Below are positions 7,757 to 16,531 of a stretch of 64,000 nt of DNA, in pieces. Numbering within the stretch: position 1 is the stretch's first letter; each line of letters opens with the position of its first letter. The notes below the pieces were generated by a model. It made no database searches. It had not been told where the DNA came from and saw nothing but the letters and a program-made list of their open reading frames with translations. Both the position numbers and the translations under genes were made by a program. Source of the stretch: an uncultured Bariatricus sp. (GTDB taxonomy: Bacteria; Bacillota; Clostridia; Lachnospirales; Lachnospiraceae). The stretch is from NCBI GenBank assembly GCA_934320645.1, contig CAKRFP010000011.1:3424-67423 (forward strand), written 5' to 3'.

Positions 7757-10366
7757 TTACTCAGATAATTTTCCACGTACCCACTTCAGAAGCTGTATGA
7801 TCGGAAAACAGGCAAATGCATACAGGTAGACAGTCCCAAGCTGTTCAAAGTTCAATGTTTCTACTTTGAACACCTGATGCAGCCCCGGAATTGTAAGTAC
7901 TGCCGTGATCAGAACCGCGCCTAGTGCAAATGCGCCCTGCATCCATTTATTATTGAAAAACCGTTTGGTAAAAATCACCGGCCGGTCGGATTTACAGTTG
8001 TATCCATGGAAAAGCCGCGCCAGGCAAAGTGTTCCAAATGCATAAGTGCTTCCAAGAAGTGCACCATCCTGATGATATCCAGTCAGAAAACTGACCATGG
8101 TCATTGCACCGATCACCAGACCTTCCAGTCCGATCTTCGCGAGGAAATCCTTTGTCAGGATCGACTCATCCGCCGGTCTTGGTTTCTCGTTCATCACATC
8201 ACTGGTATGCGGTTCCACTCCCAGTGCAATTGCCGGGAGACTATCAGTCAGCAGGTTGATAAAAAGCAGATGAACCGGTGCAAACGGAACCGGAAGCCCT
8301 GCGATCGATGCATATAAAACAGCGAGAATTGCACCGAAGTTTCCCGATAACAGAAACTGGATCGCATACTTGATATTACGGTATAAGTTTCGTCCGTTTT
8401 CCACTGCTTTTACAATTGTGGCAAAATTATCGTCTGTAAGTACCATCGCCGCTGCATCTTTGGCAACTTCTGTTCCGGTTACTCCCATCGCAACACCTAT
8501 ATCTGCCTGCTTAAGAGCCGGTGCATCGTTGACTCCGTCACCGGTCATCGATACAATATTTCCGCGCTCTTGCCATGCACGGACGATCCGGATCTTATGT
8601 TCCGGCGAAACCCTTGCATAGACAGAAATCTTCGGGACAAATCCCCGCAACTCCTCGTCACTCATATTTTCAATCTCCGCGCCCTCACAGGCTTCGGATA
8701 AATCCTTTAAAATACCGATCCGTTTTGCGATCGCTGCTGCCGTGATCTTATGGTCTCCCGTGATCATCACCGGACGGATGCCTGCTTTGATACATTCTTC
8801 TACTGCAGCTTTTGACTCTTCCCTCGGCGGATCCATCATTGCGATCATTCCGAGAAATACCAGATGGTCCTCATCCTCTGCGGTCAGCAGATGTTCTTCC
8901 GGAATCTCCCGGAAGGTAAATGCCAGCACTCGAAGACCTTCCATTGAAAATTCCTGATTCTGGCTCTGAATCTTTTCTTTATCTGCTTTTGTAATCTCCC
9001 GTATTCCATTTTCTGTCCAGATCCGGTCTGTCAGATCCAGGAGACGGTCAACCGCACCTTTGACGATCATCCGGTTTTCGCCGTCTATCCGGTGAAGCGT
9101 CGACATCATTTTCCGGTCACTGTCAAATGGAATCTCATCTTCTCTTGGATAACTTTCTCTTACTTCCGCAGCTTCCACTCCATAGCGGCTTCCCAGATTG
9201 ATCAGCGCTGTCTCTGTCGGATCTCCGATCTCAACTCCATTTTCATTGGTAGAATCGTTACATAAAATGCTACAATCAAGCAGAAATCTCTGTGCCGGAT
9301 CTGCCATATCGATCTCATCTGCCCGGATTCTTCTGCCTTCTATATAATAATCTTCAACAGTCATCTTATTCTGCGTAAGGGTTCCGGTTTTATCCGAACA
9401 GATCACGGAGACACTTCCAAGACCTTCTACCGCCTGCAGTTTTCGAATGATTGCATGCTCCTTGGCCATCTTCTGCGTTCCGAAAGAAAGGACGATTGTT
9501 ACAATTGAACTTAATGCCTCCGGGATTGCTGCAACCGCAAGTGCAACCGCAAACATAAACGCGCTTCCGATATTTTCTCCACGAAATACACTGATTCCAA
9601 ATAAGATTCCGCAAAATACCAGGATCAGAACCGAAAGCTTCTTTCCGAACTCTTCCAGATTCGCCTGAAGCGGAGTCTGCTTTTCAGAGGTTGATTTCAA
9701 AAGTCCGGCAATCTTTCCGACTTCTGTCTGCATACCTACGCTTGTCACAACGGCTCTTCCACGTCCGTAAGTTACAAAGCTTCCGGAAAATAACATATTG
9801 TTCCGGTCACCAAGCGGCACTTCCTCTTCAATTTCATCTAGGCTCTTCTCAACCGCAAGACTCTCCCCGGTCAGTGCACTTTCATCGATCTTCAGACTTG
9901 CGTTCTCGATCAGTCGTCCGTCTGCCGGAACATAATCCCCGGCTTCCAGAAGGATCACATCTCCAACTACCAGTTCTCTTGCCGGAATCGGTGTCACCGT
10001 ACCATTCCTGAGAACCTTCGCCTCCGGTCCTGAAAGCTTTTTCAGACTCTGGAGCGACTGCTCTGCCTTTACTGTCTGCACGGTTCCAAGAATCGCATTG
10101 ATCGTAATAACGATCACGATTACTGCTGCACTTTCTGCATCTCCTAAAATTCCTGAAATAATCGCGGATGCAATCAGGATAATCACCAGGAAATCCTTGT
10201 ACTGCTCCAGAAAAATCTGCAGCACACTTTTTTTCTTTCCCTCCGCAAGCTCATTCCATCCGCATTTTTCACGGGACTTTTCCACTTCTTTTATCGTAAG
10301 TCCCTCTTCTCTGCTTCCCATCTGTCCAAGCACTTCTTTTACCGATGACTGATAAATTTCTTTCAT
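7757..10366 (-). CDS. P-type cation-transporting ATPase (P2A-type, likely Mn2+/Ca2+ export)
   Basis: Membrane cation pump of 869 residues. It has the N-terminal cation ATPase domain, the TGES loop (ALTGESLAVEKS near residue 180), the membrane motif IPEALSSIVTIVLSFG (PEAL variant of PEGL) and the phosphorylation site CSDKTGTLTQNKMT. The hinge MTGDGVNDAPALKQADIGVAMG and the C-terminal cation ATPase domain with NLLTDSLPAIALG follow. It belongs with the Ca2+/Mn2+ type P2A pumps. The frame is open to 10417, but the ATG at 10366 is preceded by AGGAGG and is the better start. A yybP-ykoY type riboswitch in its leader points to Mn2+ export induced by manganese. Confidence 0.9.
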   Translation of the reverse strand: MKEIYQSSVKEVLGQMGSREEGLTIKEVEKSREKCGWNELAEGKKKSVLQIFLEQYKDFLVIILIASAIISGILGDAESAAVIVIVITINAILGTVQTVKAEQSLQSLKKLSGPEAKVLRNGTVTPIPARELVVGDVILLEAGDYVPADGRLIENASLKIDESALTGESLAVEKSLDEIEEEVPLGDRNNMLFSGSFVTYGRGRAVVTSVGMQTEVGKIAGLLKSTSEKQTPLQANLEEFGKKLSVLILVFCGILFGISVFRGENIGSAFMFAVALAVAAIPEALSSIVTIVLSFGTQKMAKEHAIIRKLQAVEGLGSVSVICSDKTGTLTQNKMTVEDYYIEGRRIRADEIDMADPAQRFLLDCSILCNDSTNENGVEIGDPTETALINLGSRYGVEAAEVRESYPREDEIPFDSDRKMMSTLHRIDGENRMIVKGAVDRLLDLTDRIWTENGIREITKADKEKIQSQNQEFSMEGLRVLAFTFREIPEEHLLTAEDEDHLVFLGMIAMMDPPREESKAAVEECIKAGIRPVMITGDHKITAAAIAKRIGILKDLSEACEGAEIENMSDEELRGFVPKISVYARVSPEHKIRIVRAWQERGNIVSMTGDGVNDAPALKQADIGVAMGVTGTEVAKDAAAMVLTDDNFATIVKAVENGRNLYRNIKYAIQFLLSGNFGAILAVLYASIAGLPVPFAPVHLLFINLLTDSLPAIALGVEPHTSDVMNEKPRPADESILTKDFLAKIGLEGLVIGAMTMVSFLTGYHQDGALLGSTYAFGTLCLARLFHGYNCKSDRPVIFTKRFFNNKWMQGAFALGAVLITAVLTIPGLHQVFKVETLNFEQLGTVYLYAFACFPIIQLLKWVRGKLSE

Positions 10367-10441
10367 CCTTTCCGCCTCCTGTTTCTGAGTATTCACATTC
10401 CTAAATTTCTTATGCAACGAAGTTCTCTTCCGATAAAAATG

Positions 10442-10491
10442 TATAAAAAAAGAAACCCTTATTGCACAACAAATAATGCAATAAAAGTCTC
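10442..10491 (-). terminator. Riboswitch expression platform (conditional terminator)
   Basis: Minus strand stem CTTTTATTGCA/TGCAATAAGGG (partly G-U) followed by TTTCTTTTTTT. The 5' arm CTTTTATT is also the 3' strand of the aptamer's closing stem (pairs with AATAAAG near 10572-10578), so metal binding should block terminator formation and switch the gene on. Confidence 0.7.
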
Positions 10492-10578
10492 ACCATTTCC
10501 TTGTGGCACCGGATGCTTCCACCGTACTGACGACACCACAAACGCGGATTCCCTTGCGTAGGTTACTCCCCTTTATTA
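10481..10578 (-). promoter_or_regulatory. yybP-ykoY type manganese riboswitch aptamer
   Basis: The minus strand reads AATAAAGGGGAGTAAC at the 5' end and GGTGAGACTTTTATT at the 3' end. These are the hallmark segments of the yybP-ykoY class (GGGGAGUA near the first helix, GAGAC-CUUU at the far end). The two ends pair to close the structure, and two inner hairpins lie between. It sits in the leader of a P-type ATPase, a known gene context for this Mn2+-sensing class. Metal specificity is inferred from the class. Confidence 0.82.
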
Positions 10579-10583
10579 ACGTA

Positions 10584-10613
10584 ACTATATATCACAAACA
10601 GCCCTATTGTCAA
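10584..10613 (-). promoter_or_regulatory. Promoter of the cation ATPase leader
   Basis: Minus strand: -35 TTGACA at 10608-10613, 18-bp spacer, -10 TATAGT at 10584-10589. The RNA would begin just before the riboswitch. Confidence 0.8.
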
Positions 10614-10621
10614 GAAAATTT

Positions 10622-10654
10622 TAACCGGAGTCTCCAATATCGGAAACTCCGGTA
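10622..10654 (-). terminator. Terminator of the ugpC/msmK-like gene
   Basis: Stem ACCGGAGTTTCC/GGAGACTCCGGT on the minus strand, followed by TTAAAATTTT. It lies 14 bp past the stop. Confidence 0.7.
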
Positions 10655-10668
10655 AATAATTTCACATC

Positions 10669-11781
10669 TTAGTTTGTAATTGTCTTTTCTGTCTCTTTGT
10701 CGAATACATGAATCTTCTCAGCATCGAATGCAAATGTAACAGTGTCACCTGTTCTTGCTGTTGTTCTAGGATCAACACGGGCTGTCATGGTAGCTCCTTC
10801 ATAATCGAAGTGGAGATAAACTTCAGCACCAAGCATTTCATATACACGGATCTTAGCCTGGATAACTGTATTCGGTGAAGATGTGATAAACATCTGCTCA
10901 TCATGTACATCTTCCGGACGGATTCCAAGGACAACAGTCTTTCCTTCATATCCTCCATCGATAAGTTTCTTTGCTTTTGCCGGTGGAAGTTCAATATCGG
11001 CCGGTCCAACTTTGAGGACAACTTTGTCACCCTTCTTCTGACATACAGCATCAAGGAAGTTCATCTGTGGTGATCCGATGAATCCTGCAACGAAGAGGTT
11101 GCATGGGGTATCATAAAGTACCTGTGGTGTATCTACCTGCTGAACAACACCTGCGTTCATAACTACGATTCTGGTTCCCAGTGTCATAGCTTCTGTCTGG
11201 TCATGTGTTACGTAGATGATTGTTGTACCAAGTCTCTGATGAAGTTTGGAAATCTCGATACGCATCTGTCCACGAAGTTTAGCATCCAGGTTGGAAAGTG
11301 GTTCATCCATAAGGAATACCTTCGGGTTACGAACAATTGCACGTCCCATAGCAACACGCTGTCTCTGTCCACCTGAAAGAGCTTTTGGTTTACGGTCAAG
11401 CAGTGGTTCAAGGTCAAGGATCTTAGCTGCTTCACGAACCATCTTATCAATCTCCGGTTTCGGAACTTTTCTTAATTTAAGTCCGAATGCCATGTTATCA
11501 TATACAGTCATATGTGGGTACAGAGCATAGTTCTGGAATACCATCGCGATATCTCTGTCTTTTGGTTCTACATCATTTACCACTTTGTCACCGATCTTGA
11601 GTTCACCGCTTGTGATCTCTTCCAGACCTGCGACCATACGAAGTGTGGTAGATTTACCACATCCAGATGGTCCTACAAAAATGATAAATTCTTTATCTTC
11701 AATTTCAAGGTTGAAATCTTTAACTGCTTCAAATCCGTTCGGATATGTTTTGTTAATATGCTTTAATGATAAGCTTGCCAT
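10669..11781 (-). CDS. ugpC: Sugar ABC transporter ATPase, MsmK/UgpC type
   Basis: Cytoplasmic ATPase of 370 residues that energises carbohydrate importers and is often shared by several of them. Walker A is GPSGCGKST near residues 38-46, the Q-loop is VFQNYALYPHMTVYDNMAFGL, the signature is LSGGQRQRVAMGRA, Walker B is VFLMDEPLSNLDAKLR and the switch is YVTHDQTEAMT. The C-terminal TOBE/MalK regulatory domain starts near residue 235 and includes VVLGIRPEDVHDEQ. No permease or binding-protein gene is adjacent, so it is probably a stand-alone, shared ATPase. The start has AGGAGG 9 bp upstream. Confidence 0.9.
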   Translation of the reverse strand: MASLSLKHINKTYPNGFEAVKDFNLEIEDKEFIIFVGPSGCGKSTTLRMVAGLEEITSGELKIGDKVVNDVEPKDRDIAMVFQNYALYPHMTVYDNMAFGLKLRKVPKPEIDKMVREAAKILDLEPLLDRKPKALSGGQRQRVAMGRAIVRNPKVFLMDEPLSNLDAKLRGQMRIEISKLHQRLGTTIIYVTHDQTEAMTLGTRIVVMNAGVVQQVDTPQVLYDTPCNLFVAGFIGSPQMNFLDAVCQKKGDKVVLKVGPADIELPPAKAKKLIDGGYEGKTVVLGIRPEDVHDEQMFITSSPNTVIQAKIRVYEMLGAEVYLHFDYEGATMTARVDPRTTARTGDTVTFAFDAEKIHVFDKETEKTITN

Positions 11782-11927
11782 TTATTTTTCCTCCTAAATC
11801 TTTGTGCGCTTCTTACACACTGTCGCTGTTCTTGTTTCTGAAATAAAGTATATCTGTTTTTACATCGTCGGTCTATGACCGGGTTGAACAAAGATTTTTT
11901 AAGAAGGTGTACAAATTGACGAAAGCC

Positions 11928-12767
11928 TTACAGCAGTTCTTTATAAATGTCCCTCTTTCCGACTCCGCGGTCTTTTGCCACCTTTTTCATGGCTTCTTTC
12001 TTATCGATTCCCTGGTTCATATAGTAATCCATATGCTCCTGAACCGTCATTTCTTCCCATTTTGCGCGCTCCTCCTGTAAAATGCTCTCCCGGCTCTTCC
12101 CCTCGATCACAAGCACACACTCCCCCTTCGGATCGTTGCTCTCGTAATAGGAAACCGCTTCCGCAAATGTGGTGCGAAATGCAGTCTCATGCTTTTTTGT
12201 AAGTTCCCGGCACACAGTCAGATGTCTGTCCCCACCAAGAACTTCTCCAAGCTCTCTCAAGGTTCTCACCAGACGGTGCGGTGCTTCGTAAACGATCATC
12301 GTTCTTGTCTCATCGACAAGCTCACCTAGGACTGCCTGTCTTTCCTTTTTGTCCGTTGGAAGAAATGCCTCAAATGCAAATCTTCTGGTGGAAAGCCCGG
12401 AAAGTGTCAGTGCCGTAATACAGGCAGCGGCTCCCGGAAGGGAAGTGACCGTAATTCCGGCTTCATAGCACATTTTCACCAGTTCCTCACCCGGATCTGA
12501 GATCCCTGGTGTACCGGCATCGGTGATCAGCGCAATATTCATCCCTGTAAGAAGTTTGTCCACCAGAGCGTGTCCCTTTTCTATCTTATTATACTCATGA
12601 TAACTGGTCATCGGTGTTTTAATCTCAAAATGGTTCAGCAGTTTAATACTGTTCCTGGTATCTTCTGCCGCGATCAGGTCAACTTCTTTCAGCGTCCGGA
12701 TCACCCGGAACGTCATATCTTCCAGATTGCCGATCGGTGTTGCACACAAATATAATGTTCCTGCCAT
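11928..12767 (-). CDS. rsmI: 16S rRNA (cytidine(1402)-2'-O)-methyltransferase
   Basis: SAM-dependent methyltransferase of 279 residues that modifies C1402 in the ribosomal decoding centre. It starts with MAGTLYLCATPIGNLEDMT, continues with LIAAEDTRNSIKLLNHF and has the nucleotide-binding GTPGISDPGE, all RsmI hallmarks. The C-terminal MNQGIDKKEAMKKVAKDRGVGKRDIY is the usual RsmI tail. It follows the trmN6-like gene by 3 bases, in the order seen in the Bacillus holB-yaaT-yabB-yabC block. Confidence 0.92.
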   Translation of the reverse strand: MAGTLYLCATPIGNLEDMTFRVIRTLKEVDLIAAEDTRNSIKLLNHFEIKTPMTSYHEYNKIEKGHALVDKLLTGMNIALITDAGTPGISDPGEELVKMCYEAGITVTSLPGAAACITALTLSGLSTRRFAFEAFLPTDKKERQAVLGELVDETRTMIVYEAPHRLVRTLRELGEVLGGDRHLTVCRELTKKHETAFRTTFAEAVSYYESNDPKGECVLVIEGKSRESILQEERAKWEEMTVQEHMDYYMNQGIDKKEAMKKVAKDRGVGKRDIYKELL

Positions 12768-12770
12768 TCG

Positions 12771-13526
12771 TTACTCCTTTCCAGTTCCTGTCATCCCGTA
12801 ATATTCCAGGATCTCCCGTGTATAACTGCCGTCCTTCTCATAAACGATCAGTGGCGGATCTACTGTCATCCGCGATTTGGCACCACGGATTCCTTCTATT
12901 AAAACCATGTTCGGTTCCTTATCCACATATGGATACACCAAACGCATTCTTTTTGGCTCCAGCTTCGCCTCACACATTGCTGTCAGAATCTCTGCGAGCC
13001 TAAACGGTCTGTGTACCATATAAAATCTTCCTCCGGCTTTTAAAATCCGTGCACTTTCCCGGATAATATCCTCCAGTGTGCACAGTACCTCATGCCTTGC
13101 AATTGCCTTAGCACTTTCCGGATTAGCCATTCCATGACCTCCGATCATGTATGGAGGGTTCGTTGTTATCACATCCATGGAACCTTTTCCAAATATCTGT
13201 GACGCTTCTTTGATATCTCCCGTCACAATGTCGATCTGCTCCTCAAGCCGGTTGTGCCGGACACTCCGACACGCCATATCCGCACTTTCTTCCTGGATCT
13301 CCAGTCCTGTAAAATGCTTTCCTTTTGTCTTTGCGGCCAAAAGAATCGGGAGAATTCCCGTTCCTGTTCCAAGATCAAGAACGCATTCTCCCGCTTTTAC
13401 TTTGGCAAAGGCACTTAAAAGCACTGCATCCATTCCGAAGCAGAACCGCCCCGGGCTCTGGATGATCTCATAGCCTTTTATCTGTAAATCATCGAGCCGT
13501 TCTCCCGGCTTAAGATTATTTGTCAT
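12771..13526 (-). CDS. tRNA1(Val) N6-adenine methyltransferase family protein (YabB-like)
   Basis: Class I methyltransferase of 251 residues. It shows the SAM motif VLDLGTGTGILPILLA near residues 46-61 and the catalytic VITTNPPYM near 120-128, which matches the NPPY signature of N6-adenine enzymes. The family (TrmN6/YfiC, YabB in Bacillus) methylates A37 of tRNA-Val. It overlaps the ricT stop by 11 bases and lies 3 bases before rsmI, as in the conserved block. Substrate is inferred from family and context. Confidence 0.85.
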   Translation of the reverse strand: MTNNLKPGERLDDLQIKGYEIIQSPGRFCFGMDAVLLSAFAKVKAGECVLDLGTGTGILPILLAAKTKGKHFTGLEIQEESADMACRSVRHNRLEEQIDIVTGDIKEASQIFGKGSMDVITTNPPYMIGGHGMANPESAKAIARHEVLCTLEDIIRESARILKAGGRFYMVHRPFRLAEILTAMCEAKLEPKRMRLVYPYVDKEPNMVLIEGIRGAKSRMTVDPPLIVYEKDGSYTREILEYYGMTGTGKE

Positions 13527-14427
13527 CTAACTTTGACGCTCCTTCACCTTTCTCCAGAGCTGCAAGCTCTTTCATTTCCTGTTTGGAAAGCTTCACATCC
13601 TTTTTCCGGCGGCGCGGTTTGAACTTCAGGTCAGCTGCCGGATATTCACGGATTTCTTTCTCATCATTGTCCAAAGTTACAATAACCCTGACAAGCTGAC
13701 GCAGTACGCTTAATGACTGTACTTCACCTTTCAGTCCTTCCGGAGTTGTCACCGCCTCACCTGCAGACGGAAGATTATTGTTGAGTTCCTCGTATGTCTC
13801 TTCCTCATTTGTCAGGCAGCACATCAGTCTGCCACATACACCTGAAATCTTAGTCGGGTTCAGAGACAGATTCTGTTCTTTTGCCATCTTGATCGAAACC
13901 GGTGCAAACTCAGACAGATAGGTGTGGCAGCAAAGCTCTCGTCCACAGATTCCGATTCCTCCGCGGATCTTCGTCTCATCTCTTACACCGATCTGGCGAA
14001 GTTCAATCCTGGTACGGAATACCGCTGCCAGATCCTTTACCAGTTCACGGAAATCAATTCTTCCGTCTGCGGTAAAGTAAAACAGCACTTTATTGTTGTC
14101 AAAGGTATATTCTGCATCGATCAGCTTCATCTCCAGTCCATGCTTGTGGATCTTTTCCAGACAAATCTGAAATGCTTCTTTTTCTTTTTTGCGATTCTTT
14201 TCTTCTACACGGCGGTCATCCTCTGTCGCCAGGCGGATCACTGTCTTAAGAGGCTGGGTGATCTCTTCATCCTTCACTTCCTTCGGTCCCATCACAACGT
14301 TACCGAATTCTACTCCTCTCGCGGTCTCTACAATTACCTGATCGCCACGCTTCACCTCAAATTTGCCCGGTGAGAAAAAATAGATCTTTCCTGCAGTCCG
14401 AAAACGGACTCCAATTACTTTTGTCAT
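13516..14427 (-). CDS. ricT: PSP1 domain protein RicT (YaaT)
   Basis: Cytoplasmic protein of 303 residues. The PSP1 domain carries the cysteine-rich CGRELCCHTYLSEF and SGVCGRLMCCLTNEEE, which in Bacillus RicT bind Fe-S clusters in the RicA-RicF-RicT complex that affects RNase Y processing, sporulation and competence. The start MTKVIGVRFRTAGKIYFFSP is typical. The Lys/Arg-rich tail KFKPRRRKKDVKL ends in an acidic segment. It lies 3 bases after holB. The partners RicA and RicF are not in the window. Confidence 0.9.
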   Translation of the reverse strand: MTKVIGVRFRTAGKIYFFSPGKFEVKRGDQVIVETARGVEFGNVVMGPKEVKDEEITQPLKTVIRLATEDDRRVEEKNRKKEKEAFQICLEKIHKHGLEMKLIDAEYTFDNNKVLFYFTADGRIDFRELVKDLAAVFRTRIELRQIGVRDETKIRGGIGICGRELCCHTYLSEFAPVSIKMAKEQNLSLNPTKISGVCGRLMCCLTNEEETYEELNNNLPSAGEAVTTPEGLKGEVQSLSVLRQLVRVIVTLDNDEKEIREYPAADLKFKPRRRKKDVKLSKQEMKELAALEKGEGASKLDDK

Positions 14428-14430
14428 TCC

Positions 14431-15420
14431 CTAGTTCTCCTTTATTGTCAACAGAAGAAGTTCCATGACAAGATCAAAGTTGACATTGGCGCGCAGTCTC
14501 GCCTTTGCTTTCTCAAGTGCTTCCAGAATTGTCTCAATTCCTTCATAAGAGCTCTTTTTCGCACGCTCCCTGATACTGTCGATCTCTTCACCGAAAATCA
14601 GTCTGTCGATATTCATTGTTGCTTTATAGATCAGAACATCACGATACCAGATCATAAGGATGTCCAGATAATCTGTGATCTCAATCTTGTAAGCGGAAAT
14701 CCGTTTCACAGCTTCCACCAGATCACCGAGTTCCATGGTATCGATATTCTTCAGCAGACGAACTGCCTCATCTTTAATTTCATTAAAATGCTCAGAGCCT
14801 GCCAGCATAGCAGCTTTTCCAATATTGCCCTGTGCAAATGCAGTACACACGTCTGCCTTGTAATCAGGAACCTGAAGCTGCTCCATCAGATACCTTTTCA
14901 CAAGCTGATCCTTAATGTTGCGGAGCTTCAGCATAACGCATCTTGAGCAGATCGTTGGGAGCAGACTGTTCGCATTCTCTGTAAGAAGCAGAATTACCGC
15001 ATAAGCAGGCGGCTCTTCGATTGTCTTCAGCAGAGCATTCTGTGCCTGTACAGTCATCATATCTGCATCCGGCACAATGTAAATCTTGTATTTTCCATTA
15101 TAAGGCTTCACCTGAATATCCCCATTGATCTGAACCCGGATATCATCTACACTGATGCTGTTCGGCTTTTCATGCGTTACCCAGATAATATCCGGATGAT
15201 TGCCGCTGACTGCCTGCTTGCACGAATGGCACTCATAGCACGGTTCTGCTCCGCCCTTTTCGCACTGCAGAGTCTGTGCAAAAAGACCTGCAAGCATCTT
15301 CTTTCCAGATCCCTTCTCGCCGTTCAGAATATAAGCATGTGATACTTTATCTTCTGTAACTGCGTTCTGTATATACTGAATGATCTCGCTATGTCCTACG
15401 ACATCTTTAAATCCTGACAT
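14431..15420 (-). CDS. holB: DNA polymerase III delta' subunit
   Basis: Clamp-loader subunit of 329 residues. The N-terminal AAA+ part shows GHSEIIQYIQNAVTEDKVSHAYILNG and a Walker A-like GEKGSGKKML, then the zinc-binding cysteines CEKGGAEPCYECHSC. The sensor region is KTIEEPPAYAVILLLTEN with LPTICSRC. It is first gene of the holB-ricT-trmN6-rsmI operon. In Bacillus yaaQ, yaaR and tmk precede holB; here the upstream neighbours are the divergent suf genes. Confidence 0.9.
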   Translation of the reverse strand: MSGFKDVVGHSEIIQYIQNAVTEDKVSHAYILNGEKGSGKKMLAGLFAQTLQCEKGGAEPCYECHSCKQAVSGNHPDIIWVTHEKPNSISVDDIRVQINGDIQVKPYNGKYKIYIVPDADMMTVQAQNALLKTIEEPPAYAVILLLTENANSLLPTICSRCVMLKLRNIKDQLVKRYLMEQLQVPDYKADVCTAFAQGNIGKAAMLAGSEHFNEIKDEAVRLLKNIDTMELGDLVEAVKRISAYKIEITDYLDILMIWYRDVLIYKATMNIDRLIFGEEIDSIRERAKKSSYEGIETILEALEKAKARLRANVNFDLVMELLLLTIKEN

Positions 15421-15788
15421 ATTATCACCCTCTTCTTTCTTACTATTCCATTAGTATAACATAAATTTATGCAGATACCTAGAGCAAATTCCTGTGGTCT
15501 TTCTGAATTATTTCTGAAAATTCTGCGAATTTCGCTTTGTAGGTATGTTGAAATCATATCTTCTGCACACAAACTATCTTCTCAATAATAAAAGATGACA
15601 ACTTTTCCGATATGTTTTATAATAAACATGAATATATAAAGCTTCTGTATCCAATGATGTAATCGGATTGCTCCATTTCCACGCAATTTATTCTTTTGAT
15701 ACTTACATCATACAAGATGTTGGGGTCAAAAGGTATTTTGGCCAGACAAACTTTATATAAGTTTCTTACACAGAAAGGGGATGAACTC
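15421..15788. other. Divergent intergenic region between holB and sufC
   Basis: This 368-base gap separates divergently read genes and must carry both promoters. On the minus strand a TATACT -10 candidate lies about 35 bp before holB. On the plus strand a TTATAAT stretch lies near 15616. Neither has a convincing -35, and no structured RNA was recognised. A reading frame from 15696 is only an upstream extension of sufC. Confidence 0.5.
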
Positions 15789-16514
15789 ATGCTGGAGGTA
15801 AAAAATCTTACATTCCAGGTGAATGAAAACGGAATAGAACGAAGTATCGTAGAAAATATCAGTTTTAACGTAGAAGACGGGGAAATGCTGGTGATCACCG
15901 GTCCGAACGGAGGTGGCAAATCCACACTTGCAAAAGTGCTGATGGGGATTGACCAGGCAAGTGCCGGACAGATCATCTTAGACGGAACCGATATCAGTGA
16001 TTATGATATCAACCACAGGGCAGAAGCCGGAATCGGTTACGCATTCCAGCAGCCACCGCGCTTCAAAGGAATGACGGTAAGCAAGCTTTTATCACTTGCG
16101 GCTGGAGAAGATCTGACAAGAGATGTCTGTTGCAGACTTTTAAGTACCGTTGGACTTTGTGCCAACGAATACATTGAACGTGAAGTAGACGGAACCTTAT
16201 CCGGCGGTGAAATGAAGCGTCTGGAAATTGCAACCGTTCTCGCAAAGCCGCACAAACTCTGTATTTTCGATGAACCGGAGGCCGGAATCGATCTCTGGAG
16301 TTTTTCTATGTTGATCGAACAGTTTGAAAAAATGCACAAAGAGAAAAAGCAGAGTCTTATCCTTATTTCCCATCAGGAAAGAATCATCCAGATGGCTGAC
16401 CGGATCATGGTAATCGAAGGTGGAAAGATTGCTTCGATTGGACAGACAGCGGATATCCTTCCACAATTATTAGGAAAGACAGCAGAGTCTTACAGCTGTC
16501 CGAAATGTAAATAA
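15789..16514 (+). CDS. sufC: Fe-S cluster assembly ATPase SufC
   Basis: ABC-type ATPase of the SUF system, 241 residues. Walker A is GPNGGGKSTL, the signature is LSGGEMKRLEIATVLAKP, Walker B is CIFDEPEAGIDLWS and the switch is LISHQER, a combination typical of SufC (EAGID after the Walker B). The chosen start MLEVKNLTF at 15789 follows AAAGGGG by 8 bases; the frame is open further upstream but has no better ribosome site. It is followed 17 bp later by a SufB/D-like partner. Confidence 0.9.
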   Translation: MLEVKNLTFQVNENGIERSIVENISFNVEDGEMLVITGPNGGGKSTLAKVLMGIDQASAGQIILDGTDISDYDINHRAEAGIGYAFQQPPRFKGMTVSKLLSLAAGEDLTRDVCCRLLSTVGLCANEYIEREVDGTLSGGEMKRLEIATVLAKPHKLCIFDEPEAGIDLWSFSMLIEQFEKMHKEKKQSLILISHQERIIQMADRIMVIEGGKIASIGQTADILPQLLGKTAESYSCPKCK

Positions 16515-16531
16515 CAGGGGAGGAAGATACA

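Larger units (their letters stand above)
10367..10668. other. Leader region of the cation ATPase
   Basis: The gap holds the riboswitch aptamer, its terminator, the promoter, and the terminator of the upstream ugpC-like gene. Nothing else was seen. Confidence 0.7.

Noticed and set aside
10442..10578. Possible third copy of the structured palindrome
   Set aside because: Sequence and layout match the yybP-ykoY riboswitch instead; the TCAGCAATGGCTTC loop is absent.
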